Source: Rugamonas brunnea (GTDB taxonomy: Bacteria > Pseudomonadota > Gammaproteobacteria > Burkholderiales > Burkholderiaceae_D). Taken from it: a stretch of DNA of 64,000 nt. Below, piece by piece: positions 1 through 8,188 of the stretch; within the stretch, counting starts at the first letter, position 1; every line of letters begins with the position of its first letter. Position numbers and translations under genes: made by a program. The notes under the pieces were generated by a model. That model searched no databases and had not been told where the DNA came from. It worked only from the letters and a program-made list of their open reading frames with translations. The DNA lies in NCBI RefSeq assembly GCF_014042345.1, contig NZ_JACEZT010000009.1:186001-250000 (forward strand), in the 5' to 3' direction.

Positions 1-53
1 CCCCAGCAGATGCGCTCCGGGTGCTTGGGATTGATTGGGAATACCTTGGCCAT
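1..53 (-). CDS. DUF3079 family protein, 5' part only
   Basis: The reverse strand opens with ATG at position 53 and reads MAKVFPINPKHPERICWG before the window ends, so only about 17 codons are present. The N-terminus, with the His-Pro-Glu-Arg-x-Cys-Trp-Gly stretch, resembles the small Cys-rich DUF3079 proteins of Betaproteobacteria, whose role is unknown. A good ribosome binding site (AAGGAG) lies about 7 bases upstream of the ATG. The gene follows the carbonic anhydrase by 20 bases on the same strand and is probably co-transcribed with it. The family call rests on a short stretch and on memory of the family. Confidence 0.6.
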   Translation of the reverse strand, partial: MAKVFPINPKHPERICW

Positions 54-73
54 ACCCTGCTCCTTGTGCTGAT

Positions 74-724
74 TTATCCGCGCCGCTCCAGCGGGCAGAC
101 CAGCGGCAGGAATTGCTGCTGGCGGGGGGAATAAGCCATCAGCGCCCCGCTTTCAATGTCAAAATACCAGCCGTGCAGCTTGACCAGCCCCTTCTCCACC
201 CGCTCCTTGAGCCACGGGTAGGTCAGCAGGTTGTCCAGCGAATGCAGGATGCTGGCCAGTTCGCACGCCTTGTGCTGGTGTTCCTCGCTGCGGTGGGCCA
301 GGTTGCGCTTGACCTCGTTGGCCACCGGTTCCGCGATCTTCATCCAGCGGCCCACGAAATCGGTGTCGGCCAGCTTCTGGCGCGGCGCCATCAGCGCCCG
401 GATGCCGCCACAGCGGGCATGTCCGAGCACGATCACACGCGCGACTTCCAGGTTGCAGATGGCGAATTCGATGGCCGAACTGACACCCGGCGGCGCGTCC
501 GGCGTGCAAGGCGGCACCAGGTTGGCGATATTGCGCACCACGAACAGGTCACCGGGTTCGCTGCCCGTCAGCAGCATGGGATCGACGCGCGAATCGCAGC
601 AGCCGATCAGCAGCGTGGCCGGGCGCTGGCCCGCCCGCAGGCTGTCGTACAGCGACTGCGAATCGCTGAAATACTGTTGCTGGAACCGGCTGAAACCGCG
701 CAGGAATTTCTCGATTGCTTCCAT
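74..724 (-). CDS. can: Beta-class carbonic anhydrase
   Basis: This 216-residue protein should interconvert CO2 and bicarbonate in the cytoplasm. The beta-class zinc site is visible: Cys43-Asp44-Ser45-Arg46 (third zinc ligand plus the Asp/Arg dyad) and His102-x2-Cys105 within GHARCGG. The length is normal for the bacterial Can/CynT group. It starts 14 bases after the chemoreceptor stop on the same strand, so it probably belongs to a hemN - dnr - chemoreceptor - carbonic anhydrase transcript. Bicarbonate supply during anaerobic growth is a possible reason for the placement, but that is inference. The enzyme class is secure. Confidence 0.95.
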   Translation of the reverse strand: MEAIEKFLRGFSRFQQQYFSDSQSLYDSLRAGQRPATLLIGCCDSRVDPMLLTGSEPGDLFVVRNIANLVPPCTPDAPPGVSSAIEFAICNLEVARVIVLGHARCGGIRALMAPRQKLADTDFVGRWMKIAEPVANEVKRNLAHRSEEHQHKACELASILHSLDNLLTYPWLKERVEKGLVKLHGWYFDIESGALMAYSPRQQQFLPLVCPLERRG

Positions 725-738
725 CGTCCCGCCCTTCC

Positions 739-2436
739 TCAGACCGGCCGGCCTTGCGGCTTGCGCAGGCCGGGCGCTGCGGCGCGCGCGGCGGGCGACT
801 TGCGCGCAGGGCGTTCGAACGGCAGCACGGTGGCGCGCGGCGCCGGTGAAGTCCGGCCCGCAGGGACCGCCGGGAACGTCCGGGGCGCCGGGGCGCCGTC
901 AACCTTGAACACGGCCACCAGCGCCGACAGGCCGTCGGCCTGCTCCTGCAAGGCCTGGGCAGCGGCAGCCACCTCCTCCACCCGCACGGCGTTGCTGCGC
1001 GTGCCCTCGTCCATCTGGCTCACGGCCTGGTTGATCTGCTCTATGCCGGCGCTCTGCTCGGCGCCGGCGCGGCTGATGTCGGCGATGATGGAGGTCACCT
1101 GGCCGATGCTGGTCAGGATCGCGTGCATGGTGGCGCCGGCCTGGTCGACCAGTTCCGCCCCTTCGGCCACCTGTTCCTGCGACTCCTGCACCAGTTGCTT
1201 GATCTGGCGCGCGGCGGCGGCCGATTGCTGCGCCAGCTGGTGCACCTCGTTGGCCACCACGGCGAAGCCCTTGCCGTGATTGCCGGCGCGGGCCGCTTCC
1301 ACCGCCGCGTTCAGCGCCAGCAGGTTGGTCTGGAACGCCAGCCGGTCGATCACGCCGATGATGTCGCCGATGCGCACCGCCGACGAATTGATGGCGCCCA
1401 TGGTGCTGACCACCTTCGCCACCACCGCCTCGCCTTCGTTGGCCACCTGCGCGGCCGATTGCGCCAGCTGGTTGGCCTGCTGGGCGCTGGCGCCGTTCTC
1501 GCGCACGGCCACCGTCAACTGCTCCATCGAGGCCGCCGTCTGCTGCAGGGCGCTGGCCTGCTGTTCGGTGCGCACAGCCAGCTCCACGTTGCCGGCCGCG
1601 ATGCTGTGGGCCGCGCCGTTGATGGCGGCCGTGCCGCCGCGCACATCGCCCACGATCCTGGTCAGGCTGGTGTTCATGTCGGCCAGCGATTGCAGCAACT
1701 GGCCCGTTTCATCACGGGTCTCGACGGCGATGCGCTGCGTCAGGTCGCCGGCGGCCACGCTGCCGGCCACGCGCACGGCCTGCTCCAGCGGCCGCACGAT
1801 AGCCCGTTGCAGCAACACGCCGATCACGGCCGACAGCACCAGGCCAAAGGCGATGCCCGTCAGGCAGGCCAGGCGCACGCGCTGGTAGATCAACTGGCTG
1901 TGTTCGAATTCGGCGTGCGCGCTGCTCAGGTGCAGCGCCATCAGCGCATCGATGTTCTTGCGCACCGGGAGGAACAAACGGGCCATTTCGCCGCGCATCA
2001 GGGTGCGGGCGGCGCCGTGGTTGTCGCGCCGCAGCGCCTCGATCGCGGGCCGCAAGCCTTGCGCCACGAATTGCTGGCGCGCCTCGGCATAGTCGTGGGC
2101 CAGCCCCACTTCCTCGGGACGCAGGCCGTTTTGTACATAGGTGTCCCACATGCGCGCGATCTGCGCCATGCGCTGCTCGACTTGCGCCATCTCGGGCTGC
2201 ACCACTTCCGGCGTCTCGTTGAGCGCCTGGGCCACGGCCAGCTGGTTGGCGTCGATCAGGCGCACGATCTGGTCCAGCTGCGACATGGGCAGCATGCGCT
2301 GCTCGTAGTTGTTGCGCAGGGTGTCGTTGGCGCCGGCCAGGCTGACCAGGCCGATCACGCCGCCCAGCACCAGCAGGACGGACAAAAACCCGATCACGAA
2401 CACGAGTCGCAACCGGATGGTGAGGTTCTTGAACAT
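739..2436 (-). CDS. Methyl-accepting chemotaxis protein (4HB sensor, HAMP)
   Basis: A 565-residue chemoreceptor. The start [10 protein letters not shown] at 2436 is chosen because a transmembrane helix follows at once (residues about 10-34) and a GGAG lies upstream; an in-frame extension to 2484 would only add charged residues. A helical periplasmic four-helix-bundle type sensor spans about 35-187, a second membrane helix 188-210, HAMP about 211-263, and the cytoplasmic signalling hairpin follows with the conserved tip [15 protein letters not shown]. The C-terminus is Pro/Ala/Arg-rich and lacks a CheR-docking NWETF-type pentapeptide. It sits 31 bases after the Dnr-type regulator, suggesting taxis linked to nitrogen oxides or redox state; the ligand cannot be read from the sequence. 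Confidence 0.93.
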   Translation of the reverse strand: MFKNLTIRLRLVFVIGFLSVLLVLGGVIGLVSLAGANDTLRNNYEQRMLPMSQLDQIVRLIDANQLAVAQALNETPEVVQPEMAQVEQRMAQIARMWDTYVQNGLRPEEVGLAHDYAEARQQFVAQGLRPAIEALRRDNHGAARTLMRGEMARLFLPVRKNIDALMALHLSSAHAEFEHSQLIYQRVRLACLTGIAFGLVLSAVIGVLLQRAIVRPLEQAVRVAGSVAAGDLTQRIAVETRDETGQLLQSLADMNTSLTRIVGDVRGGTAAINGAAHSIAAGNVELAVRTEQQASALQQTAASMEQLTVAVRENGASAQQANQLAQSAAQVANEGEAVVAKVVSTMGAINSSAVRIGDIIGVIDRLAFQTNLLALNAAVEAARAGNHGKGFAVVANEVHQLAQQSAAAARQIKQLVQESQEQVAEGAELVDQAGATMHAILTSIGQVTSIIADISRAGAEQSAGIEQINQAVSQMDEGTRSNAVRVEEVAAAAQALQEQADGLSALVAVFKVDGAPAPRTFPAVPAGRTSPAPRATVLPFERPARKSPAARAAAPGLRKPQGRPV

Positions 2437-2467
2437 GGGGGACTCCAGGCGCGTGCGCCGCACCGGT

Positions 2468-3151
2468 TCAACCGGCGCAGGCACGCAGTTTTTCTTCGTC
2501 GAGGATGGTGACCTTGCGGCCCTTGAATGCGATCAGTTGTTGCGAACTCAAATCAGCCATGATGCGCGAGAAGTGCTCGGGCGTGAGGTTCAGGCGCGAT
2601 GCCAGCACCGCCTTGGCCACGGGCAGCGTCAGCTCGGCGCCGGTGTCGGCGCTATGGTCCTTGAGCAGGTAGGACACCACGCGCTGGGTGCCCGAACGCA
2701 GCGAGTACGACTCCATGTCGGACATCAGGCTGTGCATGCGCTGGCTCAGGCCGGCCAGCATCTTGACCGCGAACGCGGAATCGTTCTCAATCTCGCGGAA
2801 GATGGCCTGCTTGGACACGTGCAGCAGCAGCGAGTCGGCCATGGCCTGCGACGACACGATGTAGGGGCTGCCCATGAACATCAACGCTTCGCCAAAGCTC
2901 TGGCCGGGGCCGATCAGCTCGATCACCTTTTCCGCGCCCTGGGCCGAGGTGAACGACAGCTTGATCTGGCCATACAGCACCACGTGGAAGCCCACGCACG
3001 GGTCGCCGCGCTGGAAGATGATTTCGCCGCGCTCGGCCCGCACTTCCGTCGTGCCCAGCGCGATGCGGTCCAGTTCTTCCTGGCGCATCGAATTAAACAG
3101 CGGTACGCGTGACAGGAAGGTTTGTACTTTGATCTTGGTCTTGTCCATCAT
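2468..3151 (-). CDS. dnr: Crp/Fnr-family regulator, Dnr-type
   Basis: A 227-residue Crp/Fnr protein: cyclic-nucleotide-binding-like beta-roll (about 15-130), long dimer helix, and a winged helix-turn-helix at 178-200. The recognition helix [13 protein letters not shown] has the Glu..Ser-Arg pattern that reads TTGA half-sites. There is no N-terminal cysteine cluster; the only cysteines are at 52 and 225, so it cannot carry the FNR 4Fe-4S cluster. It resembles the heme-based, NO-responsive Dnr group, which activates nir and nor genes. Start: two adjacent ATGs at 3151 and 3148; GAGGA sits so close that 3148 may be used. It lies 4 bases after hemN. Candidate targets in the window are the boxes before norB, nirK, nrdD and at 23280. 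Confidence 0.88.
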   Translation of the reverse strand: MMDKTKIKVQTFLSRVPLFNSMRQEELDRIALGTTEVRAERGEIIFQRGDPCVGFHVVLYGQIKLSFTSAQGAEKVIELIGPGQSFGEALMFMGSPYIVSSQAMADSLLLHVSKQAIFREIENDSAFAVKMLAGLSQRMHSLMSDMESYSLRSGTQRVVSYLLKDHSADTGAELTLPVAKAVLASRLNLTPEHFSRIMADLSSQQLIAFKGRKVTILDEEKLRACAG

Positions 3152-3155
3152 GTCC

Positions 3156-4583
3156 TCAAATCGTCCTTGAATAGCGGATCGGGCTCGGTCCTTCCTCGCG
3201 CGGCGCGTGCAGGTAGCTGTCGAAGGCCATGCACACGTTACGGATCAGCAGGCGGCCGCGCATTTTGACCTTGATGCCGTCGCCGTCCACGGTCAGCAGG
3301 CCCTGCTCCTCCAGCGGCTTCAAGCGGGCCAGGTCGGCCGCGAAGTAGTCGGCCGGTTCCTGGTTGCCGGGGATGGCCAGGTCCGCGTAGCGCAGTTCGA
3401 AGTCGCACATCAGCTTGCCGATCACACTGCGGCGCAGCAGGTCGTCTTCGGTCAGGTCGATGCCGCGCGCGATCGGCAGCTGGCCGGCGTCGAGCCGCTC
3501 GTAGTAGGCCGACAGCACCTTCTCGTTCTGGCTGTAGCTGCCGCCAACGTCGCTGATGGCCGACACGCCCAGCGCCACCATGTCGGCGTCGGCGTGGGTC
3601 GAATAGCCCTGGAAGTTGCGGTGCAGCTCACCCTCGACCTGGCTGCGGGCCAGGTCGTCCTCGGGCAGCGCGAAGTGGTCCATGCCGATGTAGACGTAGC
3701 CGGCCGCCGTCAGGCGCGCGATGCACAGGCCCAGCATCTCCAGCTTGGTTTCGCCGTCGGGCAGCGTGTCCGCGTCGATCAGGCGCTGGGCCTTGAACAG
3801 GTGCGGCATGTGGGCGTAGTTGTAGATGGCGATACGGTCGGGACGGGCCGCGATCACCTTGTCCAGCGTGGGGCCCATGCTGGCCACGGTCTGCTTGGGC
3901 AGGCCGTAGATCAGGTCCACGCTGATGGAGCGGAAATTGGCCGCGCGCGCGGCCTCCAGCACGGCGATGGTCTGCTCGTAGGGCTGGATGCGGTTGACGG
4001 CTTGCTGCACTTCGGGGTCGAAGTCCTGGATGCCCAGGCTGATGCGGTTGAAGCCCTGGCGGCGCAGCGTGTGGATGCGTTGCGGGGTGACGGTGCGCGG
4101 GTCGACTTCGACCGAGAATTCGCCCTCGTCGTCCGGAACGAAGTCGAAATGCTGGCGCAGATAGGCCAGCAGGCCGTCCATCTGCTGGTCCGTCAGGTAG
4201 GTCGGGGTGCCGCCGCCGAAGTGCAGCTGGTCGACCCGGTTGATGCCGGCGAACAGTTTGGCCTGCATGGCGATCTCGCGCCGCAGGTAGTCGAGGTAGG
4301 TGACGGCCTTGCTGTGGTCCTGCGTGATGATCTTGTTGCAGGCGCAGTAGTAGCACAGCGATTCGCAGAACGGGATGTGGATGTACAGCGACAGCCCGCT
4401 CGGGGTCCCCCGGGCCCGCACCCGCTCGACGGCCTCCTCATATTGTTGCTGAGCGTAGCCTTTGACGAAACGATCCGCCGTCGGATAGGACGTGTAGCGC
4501 GGTCCCATCTGGTTGAGCTTGCGCACGAGCGCAGCATCGAACTCCACCGACGGCGTGAGCGGGATGACTTTGGGGGTAGACAT
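3156..4583 (-). CDS. hemN: Oxygen-independent coproporphyrinogen III oxidase
   Basis: HemN is a radical-SAM enzyme that decarboxylates coproporphyrinogen III to protoporphyrinogen IX without oxygen, so heme for NorB and NirK can be made anaerobically. The 475-residue protein shows the HemN signature RYTSYPTADRF (residues 29-39) and the CxxxCxxC cluster motif at Cys73, Cys77 and Cys80, followed by a fourth Cys at 82 as in bona fide HemN. The start MSTPKVIPL at 4583 is preceded by TGGAG; the open frame runs to 4754 but that extension lies in the narK downstream hairpin region. It is followed after 4 bases by the dnr-type gene. Family assignment is firm. Confidence 0.96.
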   Translation of the reverse strand: MSTPKVIPLTPSVEFDAALVRKLNQMGPRYTSYPTADRFVKGYAQQQYEEAVERVRARGTPSGLSLYIHIPFCESLCYYCACNKIITQDHSKAVTYLDYLRREIAMQAKLFAGINRVDQLHFGGGTPTYLTDQQMDGLLAYLRQHFDFVPDDEGEFSVEVDPRTVTPQRIHTLRRQGFNRISLGIQDFDPEVQQAVNRIQPYEQTIAVLEAARAANFRSISVDLIYGLPKQTVASMGPTLDKVIAARPDRIAIYNYAHMPHLFKAQRLIDADTLPDGETKLEMLGLCIARLTAAGYVYIGMDHFALPEDDLARSQVEGELHRNFQGYSTHADADMVALGVSAISDVGGSYSQNEKVLSAYYERLDAGQLPIARGIDLTEDDLLRRSVIGKLMCDFELRYADLAIPGNQEPADYFAADLARLKPLEEQGLLTVDGDGIKVKMRGRLLIRNVCMAFDSYLHAPREEGPSPIRYSRTI

Positions 4584-4626
4584 ATTGTAACTCCAGGTTA
4601 GGCGTTGACCGCCAGGTAGACTTTTC

Positions 4627-4659
4627 CGGAAAGGCCGCGATTGTGTCGCGGTCTTTCCG
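4627..4659 (-). terminator. Hairpin between narK and hemN
   Basis: A stem of 14-base arms (4627-4640 and 4646-4659) with loop TTGTG and one internal mismatch lies between the narK stop and the hemN start. No U-run follows on the minus strand, so it is not a textbook intrinsic terminator. It could be a partial terminator, an mRNA stabiliser for the upstream narK pair, or a processing site. Confidence 0.5.
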
Positions 4660-4669
4660 AATCCATCTT

Positions 4670-6055
4670 TTAGCAAGGCATGGCGGCACCCTTGCGAGAA
4701 TAGCACCACCAGGTGATGGCGATGCAGCTCATGTAGAAACCGATGAAGCACCACAGGGCCGTGTCGGGGCTGCCCGTCATGGCGATCGAGGTGCCGTAGC
4801 TCTTCGGAATGAAGAACGCGCCGTAGGCAGCCATGGCCGAGGTGAAGCCCAGCACGGCGGCGCCTTCCTTGTTGGCGTCCACGATGGCTTGCTCCTGCGC
4901 GGCTTTCGGCTTGCCGGCGGCGGCGCGCTGGTGCTCGGTCAGGAAGATCACGGGGATCATGCGGAAGGTCGAGGCATTGCCGACGCCGGTGCCGGCGAAC
5001 AGCGCCATGAACATCCAGAAGAAGCCGGTGAAGTTGCCGGCCACGCCGTCATGCGGCGCGAAGTGCAGCACGCCCAGCACGGCGCAGATCATGAAGATGA
5101 AGGTCCAGAAGGTGACGCGGGCGCCGCCCAGTTTGTCGGAGATGATGCCGCCCACCACGCGGGCCAGGGCGCCGACCAGAGGGCCGAGGAAGGCGTACTG
5201 CAGCGGATTCACGTCGGGGAACTGGGTTTTCATCAGCAGCGGGAAGGCGGCCGAGTAACCGATGAACGAGCCGAAGGTGCCCGTGTACAGCCAGCACATG
5301 AGCCAGTTGTGTTTGCGCTTGAAGATCACGGCTTGCTCGGCGAACGACGCCTTGGCCGAGGCCAGGTCGTTCATGCCGAACCAGGCCAGCAGGCTGCTGA
5401 CGGCGATGAACGGCACCCAGATGAAGCCGGCGTTCTGCAGCCACAGGTTGCTGGTCTGGCCCAGTTTGCCGATGGTCTGCGCTTCGCCGCCGATGGTGCC
5501 GAAGATGCCCATGGTGATCACCAGTGGCACCACGAACTGCACGGCCGACACGCCCAGGTTACCCAGGCCGGCGTTCATGCCCAGCGCGTAGCCCTTCTGC
5601 GCTTTCGGGAAGAAGAAGCTGATGTTGGCCATGGACGAGGCGAAGTTGCCGCCGCCGAAGCCGCACAGCAGCGCCAGGATCAGCATGGTGGGATAGCCGG
5701 TGCTGGTGTCCTGCACGGCAAAGCCGATGCCGATGGCCGGGATCAGCAGCGAGGCGGTGGAGATCGTGGTCCACTTGCGGCCGCCGAAGATGGGCACCAT
5801 GAACGAGTAGAAGATGCGCAGCGTGGCGCCCGACAGGCCGGGCAAGGCCGTCAGCCAGAACAGCTGGTTGGTGCTGTACTTGAAGCCGATGGCGGGCAGC
5901 TTGACCACCACCACGCTCCACACCATCCAGACGGCGAAGGCCAGGGCCAGCGCGGGGATGGAGATCCACAGGTTGCGGTTGGCGGTACTTCGTCCCGTCG
6001 CTTGCCAGAAGGCCGGGGTTTCCGGCTCCCAGGTGTTGATCATGTATTTGCTCAT
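4670..6055 (-). CDS. narK: Nitrate/nitrite transporter, NarK2-like MFS protein
   Basis: A 461-residue major-facilitator protein with about 12 membrane helices, the length of E. coli NarK. Both nitrate-signature regions are visible: GFGGGNFASSMANISFFFP in the first half and GVGNASTFRMIPVIF in the second; the Gly-rich stretches pack around the anion path. It most resembles the NarK2 nitrate/nitrite exchange branch, which imports nitrate while exporting nitrite. ATG at 6055 follows CAGGAGAATAGT. It starts 55 bases after the first transporter gene and is 86 bases upstream of hemN. No nitrate reductase gene accompanies the pair here, although narK1-narK2 pairs usually sit beside narGHJI. Confidence 0.93.
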   Translation of the reverse strand: MSKYMINTWEPETPAFWQATGRSTANRNLWISIPALALAFAVWMVWSVVVVKLPAIGFKYSTNQLFWLTALPGLSGATLRIFYSFMVPIFGGRKWTTISTASLLIPAIGIGFAVQDTSTGYPTMLILALLCGFGGGNFASSMANISFFFPKAQKGYALGMNAGLGNLGVSAVQFVVPLVITMGIFGTIGGEAQTIGKLGQTSNLWLQNAGFIWVPFIAVSSLLAWFGMNDLASAKASFAEQAVIFKRKHNWLMCWLYTGTFGSFIGYSAAFPLLMKTQFPDVNPLQYAFLGPLVGALARVVGGIISDKLGGARVTFWTFIFMICAVLGVLHFAPHDGVAGNFTGFFWMFMALFAGTGVGNASTFRMIPVIFLTEHQRAAAGKPKAAQEQAIVDANKEGAAVLGFTSAMAAYGAFFIPKSYGTSIAMTGSPDTALWCFIGFYMSCIAITWWCYSRKGAAMPC

Positions 6056-6110
6056 ACTATTCTCCTGATTTCACTGATATTCTTGGGTTCGGATCGTTTC
6101 ATCGGCCGGC

Positions 6111-7367
6111 TCATGCAGCCGCAGCCTGGCGGGTACTCCCCACCGCCGGCGCCGTGGCGGAGGGGCGGAACGAGAAGTGCATCCACACCAGCGAGACGCA
6201 GACGGTGCCGTACAGCAGCATGAAGGCGCTCGAACGCACCCCCGTCAGGTCGACCAGCGCGCCGAACATGATGGGCAGGATGAAGCCACCCAGGCCGCCG
6301 GCCAGGCCCACCACGCCGGACACGGCACCGATGTTGTCGCTGAAGTCGTCGGCGATGAATTTGAAGACGGATGCCTTACCCACCGCCATGGCCGTGCCGA
6401 CGATGAACAGCAGGCCCGTGAACATCCAGGGCGAGACGGACAGGTTCAGCGTCATGTCGCCGTTGACGGTCTTGACCACCATGGCCGTTGGCGGATACGA
6501 CAGCAGGAAGAAGCACACCCAGCACACCCACATCACGGCCCAGGTCACCTTGTGGGCGCCGTAGCGGTCCGAGATCCAGCCACCCAAGGCGCGCAGCACG
6601 CCGCCGGGCAAGGAGAAGCAGGCGGCCAGCAAGGCGGCCAGCTTCAGGTCGAAGCCGTATTCGGCCACATAGTATTTGGTCATCCACAGGGCCAGGCCCA
6701 CATAGCCGCCGAACACGACGGAGTAGTACTGGCAATAGCGCCATACGCGGCGGTCCTTCAGCACCTTGAGCTGCTGGCCGAACGTGACGCTGCCCGACAC
6801 CAGGTGCGACGGGTCGCTGTAGGTGAAGGCCCAAAACGCGAGCGCCGTCACCAGCATGGTGGCCGCGTACACGGTGGGCAGCATCTGCCAGCCAAAGGCC
6901 GTGATGATGGCCGGCGCGACGAACTTGGTCAGGGCCGAGCCGGAGTTACCGGCGCCGAAGATACCCATCGCCAGGCCGCGGCGCTCTTTCGGGAACCAGC
7001 GCGCCACATACGGCGTGCCGACCGAGAACGAACCGCCGGCCAGGCCGACGAACAGGCCCAGGGCGAGGAACTGCCAGTAAGCGGTGGCGCGGCCGATCAG
7101 GTAGATCGGAATTACGGTGGCCAGCATCAGCACAAAGAACACGATACGGCCGCCGAAGCGGTCGCACCAGATGCCCAGCGGGACGCGCACCAGCGAGCCA
7201 CTCAGCACGGGCATGGCGGCCAACAGGCCAAATTCGGTTTCGTTCAGACCCAGCGACTTCTTGATGGGGATACCCAGCACGGCGAACATCATCCAAATTG
7301 CGAAACAGATGGTGAAAGCCGTCGTACTGCTGACCAGCACTTGTATCGCCTTTCTCTTATTTTCCAC
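6111..7367 (-). CDS. narK: Nitrate transporter, NarK1-like MFS protein
   Basis: A 418-residue major-facilitator protein with 12 predicted membrane helices. The signature GLFVGLAGGSFSVGTPYVARWFP in helix 5 region and GLAGGLGGFILP near the C-terminus place it in the nitrate/nitrite porter family; its shorter length and lack of the NarK2 loop insert suggest the NarK1-type proton symporter branch. The start is GTG at 7367 (MENKRKAIQ) with AGGAG seven bases before it. It is the first gene of the minus-strand group narK1-narK2-hemN-dnr and lies 105 bases downstream of the nsrR-like gene, which is on the same strand and could contribute read-through transcription. The symport mechanism is inferred from family. 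Confidence 0.9.
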   Translation of the reverse strand: MENKRKAIQVLVSSTTAFTICFAIWMMFAVLGIPIKKSLGLNETEFGLLAAMPVLSGSLVRVPLGIWCDRFGGRIVFFVLMLATVIPIYLIGRATAYWQFLALGLFVGLAGGSFSVGTPYVARWFPKERRGLAMGIFGAGNSGSALTKFVAPAIITAFGWQMLPTVYAATMLVTALAFWAFTYSDPSHLVSGSVTFGQQLKVLKDRRVWRYCQYYSVVFGGYVGLALWMTKYYVAEYGFDLKLAALLAACFSLPGGVLRALGGWISDRYGAHKVTWAVMWVCWVCFFLLSYPPTAMVVKTVNGDMTLNLSVSPWMFTGLLFIVGTAMAVGKASVFKFIADDFSDNIGAVSGVVGLAGGLGGFILPIMFGALVDLTGVRSSAFMLLYGTVCVSLVWMHFSFRPSATAPAVGSTRQAAAA

Positions 7368-7472
7368 TTTGCTTCTCCTGACACACTATGGGATGACGTC
7401 AGGTTACGCGTCCGTCCTCAGAGACACTATTACCCGTAGGGCTAAATCCGCACGGCAATCAGGCTAGCTCCA

Positions 7473-7967
7473 TCAGCCAAAAGAACTAGTTGTGACATCC
7501 AGTCGTTGCAACAATTGCATGGGCACGCCGCCACCCTGCCCCAGCCCCAGGCCGCCGCCCCCGCCCGGCATGGCCACCAGGTCGGCCAGCGTGGCCCGGT
7601 CCAGCACCCCCAGGTAGGCCGCCGTGGCCTGGCCCAGCAAGCCTTTCAGGCCGCAGCAACTGGCGTAGGGGCACACTTCGCGCGCCGCGTCGAAGCAGGC
7701 CGCCATATAGAAGTCGTTCTCCGTGTGGCGCACCACGGCGCCCACGCTGATGTCCTCGGGCGCCTTGGCCAGCCGCAGGCCGCCATTGCGGCCGCGCACG
7801 GTCTGCACCAGGCCCGTCAGGCCCAATTGATAGACCACCTTCATCAAGTGGTTCTTGGAAATGCCGTGCTGGCTGGCGATATCCTGGATCGTCACCAGCC
7901 GGCCGGGCTGGCCCGCTAAATGAATCAGCGTGCGCAGCGTGTAGTCGGTATATGCGGTCAGCCTCAT
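7473..7967 (-). CDS. nsrR: Rrf2-family NO-sensing repressor, NsrR-type
   Basis: A 164-residue Rrf2 protein with N-terminal winged helix (RLTAYTDYTLRTLIHLA; recognition region HGISKNHLMKVVYQLG) and a cluster-binding loop. Candidate 4Fe-4S ligands are Asp8, Cys91, Cys99 and Cys104 or Cys105, closely matching the Asp8 and three-Cys arrangement known for NsrR. NsrR normally represses NO-detoxification genes until NO damages the cluster. Here it is divergent from norB with a 221-base shared regulatory region. ATG at 7967 is preceded by GGGGGGAG. The C-terminal tail has an unusual Gly-rich segment (PGGGGGLGLGQGGG) not typical of the family. Whether it controls norB is inferred. Confidence 0.9.
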   Translation of the reverse strand: MRLTAYTDYTLRTLIHLAGQPGRLVTIQDIASQHGISKNHLMKVVYQLGLTGLVQTVRGRNGGLRLAKAPEDISVGAVVRHTENDFYMAACFDAAREVCPYASCCGLKGLLGQATAAYLGVLDRATLADLVAMPGGGGGLGLGQGGGVPMQLLQRLDVTTSSFG

Positions 7968-8039
7968 GGCTCCCCCCGTTGTCTGTCTTGCAAATCAATA
8001 CGCGTAAACACCTCGCGAGAAGGCGTTGTTGGATTATTG

Positions 8040-8056
8040 ATGCATCCAAAATATTT
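8040..8056. promoter_or_regulatory. Possible NsrR operator before norB
   Basis: The sequence ATGCATCCAAAATATTT matches most of the known NsrR-type pattern ATGYATTTNAAATRYAT, with an exact left half and a degraded right half. It lies in the nsrR-norB divergent region, upstream of both Dnr-like boxes. Confidence 0.35.
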
Positions 8057-8060
8057 GTTC

Positions 8061-8074
8061 ATAACTTGGATCAA
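8061..8074 (+). promoter_or_regulatory. Dnr/FNR-like box (half-conserved) before norB
   Basis: ATAAC-TTGG-ATCAA has a perfect right FNR-family half-site and a degraded left half. The same layout recurs before nirK (twice) and nrdD. A possible -10 TATGCT lies at 8092-8097. Confidence 0.5.
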
Positions 8075-8115
8075 GAAAAACATACATTTGTTATGCTTCT
8101 TTAAAACACCGGCCT

Positions 8116-8129
8116 ATGATGCGTATCAG
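8116..8129 (+). promoter_or_regulatory. FNR/Dnr-type palindrome before norB
   Basis: ATGAT-GCGT-ATCAG matches TTGAT-N4-ATCAA at 8 of 10 positions and is symmetric. Its centre is 66 bases before the norB ATG, which would put a class II start site close to 8164. Confidence 0.6.
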
Positions 8130-8188
8130 ACGAGTGCCAATTGAATGACTCGCCCTGATTTCAAACACCAACCATGAGGAACTTAGCC

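Noticed and set aside
4584..4754. Extended hemN start at 4754
   Set aside because: The extra codons run into the narK gene and hairpin; MSTPKVIPL at 4583 has a good ribosome site and fits the family length.
7394..7401. Palindrome TGACGTCA upstream of the first narK gene
   Set aside because: It fits no bacterial nitrate or FNR-type operator well and lies too close to the start codon for class II activation; an eight-base dyad can arise by chance.
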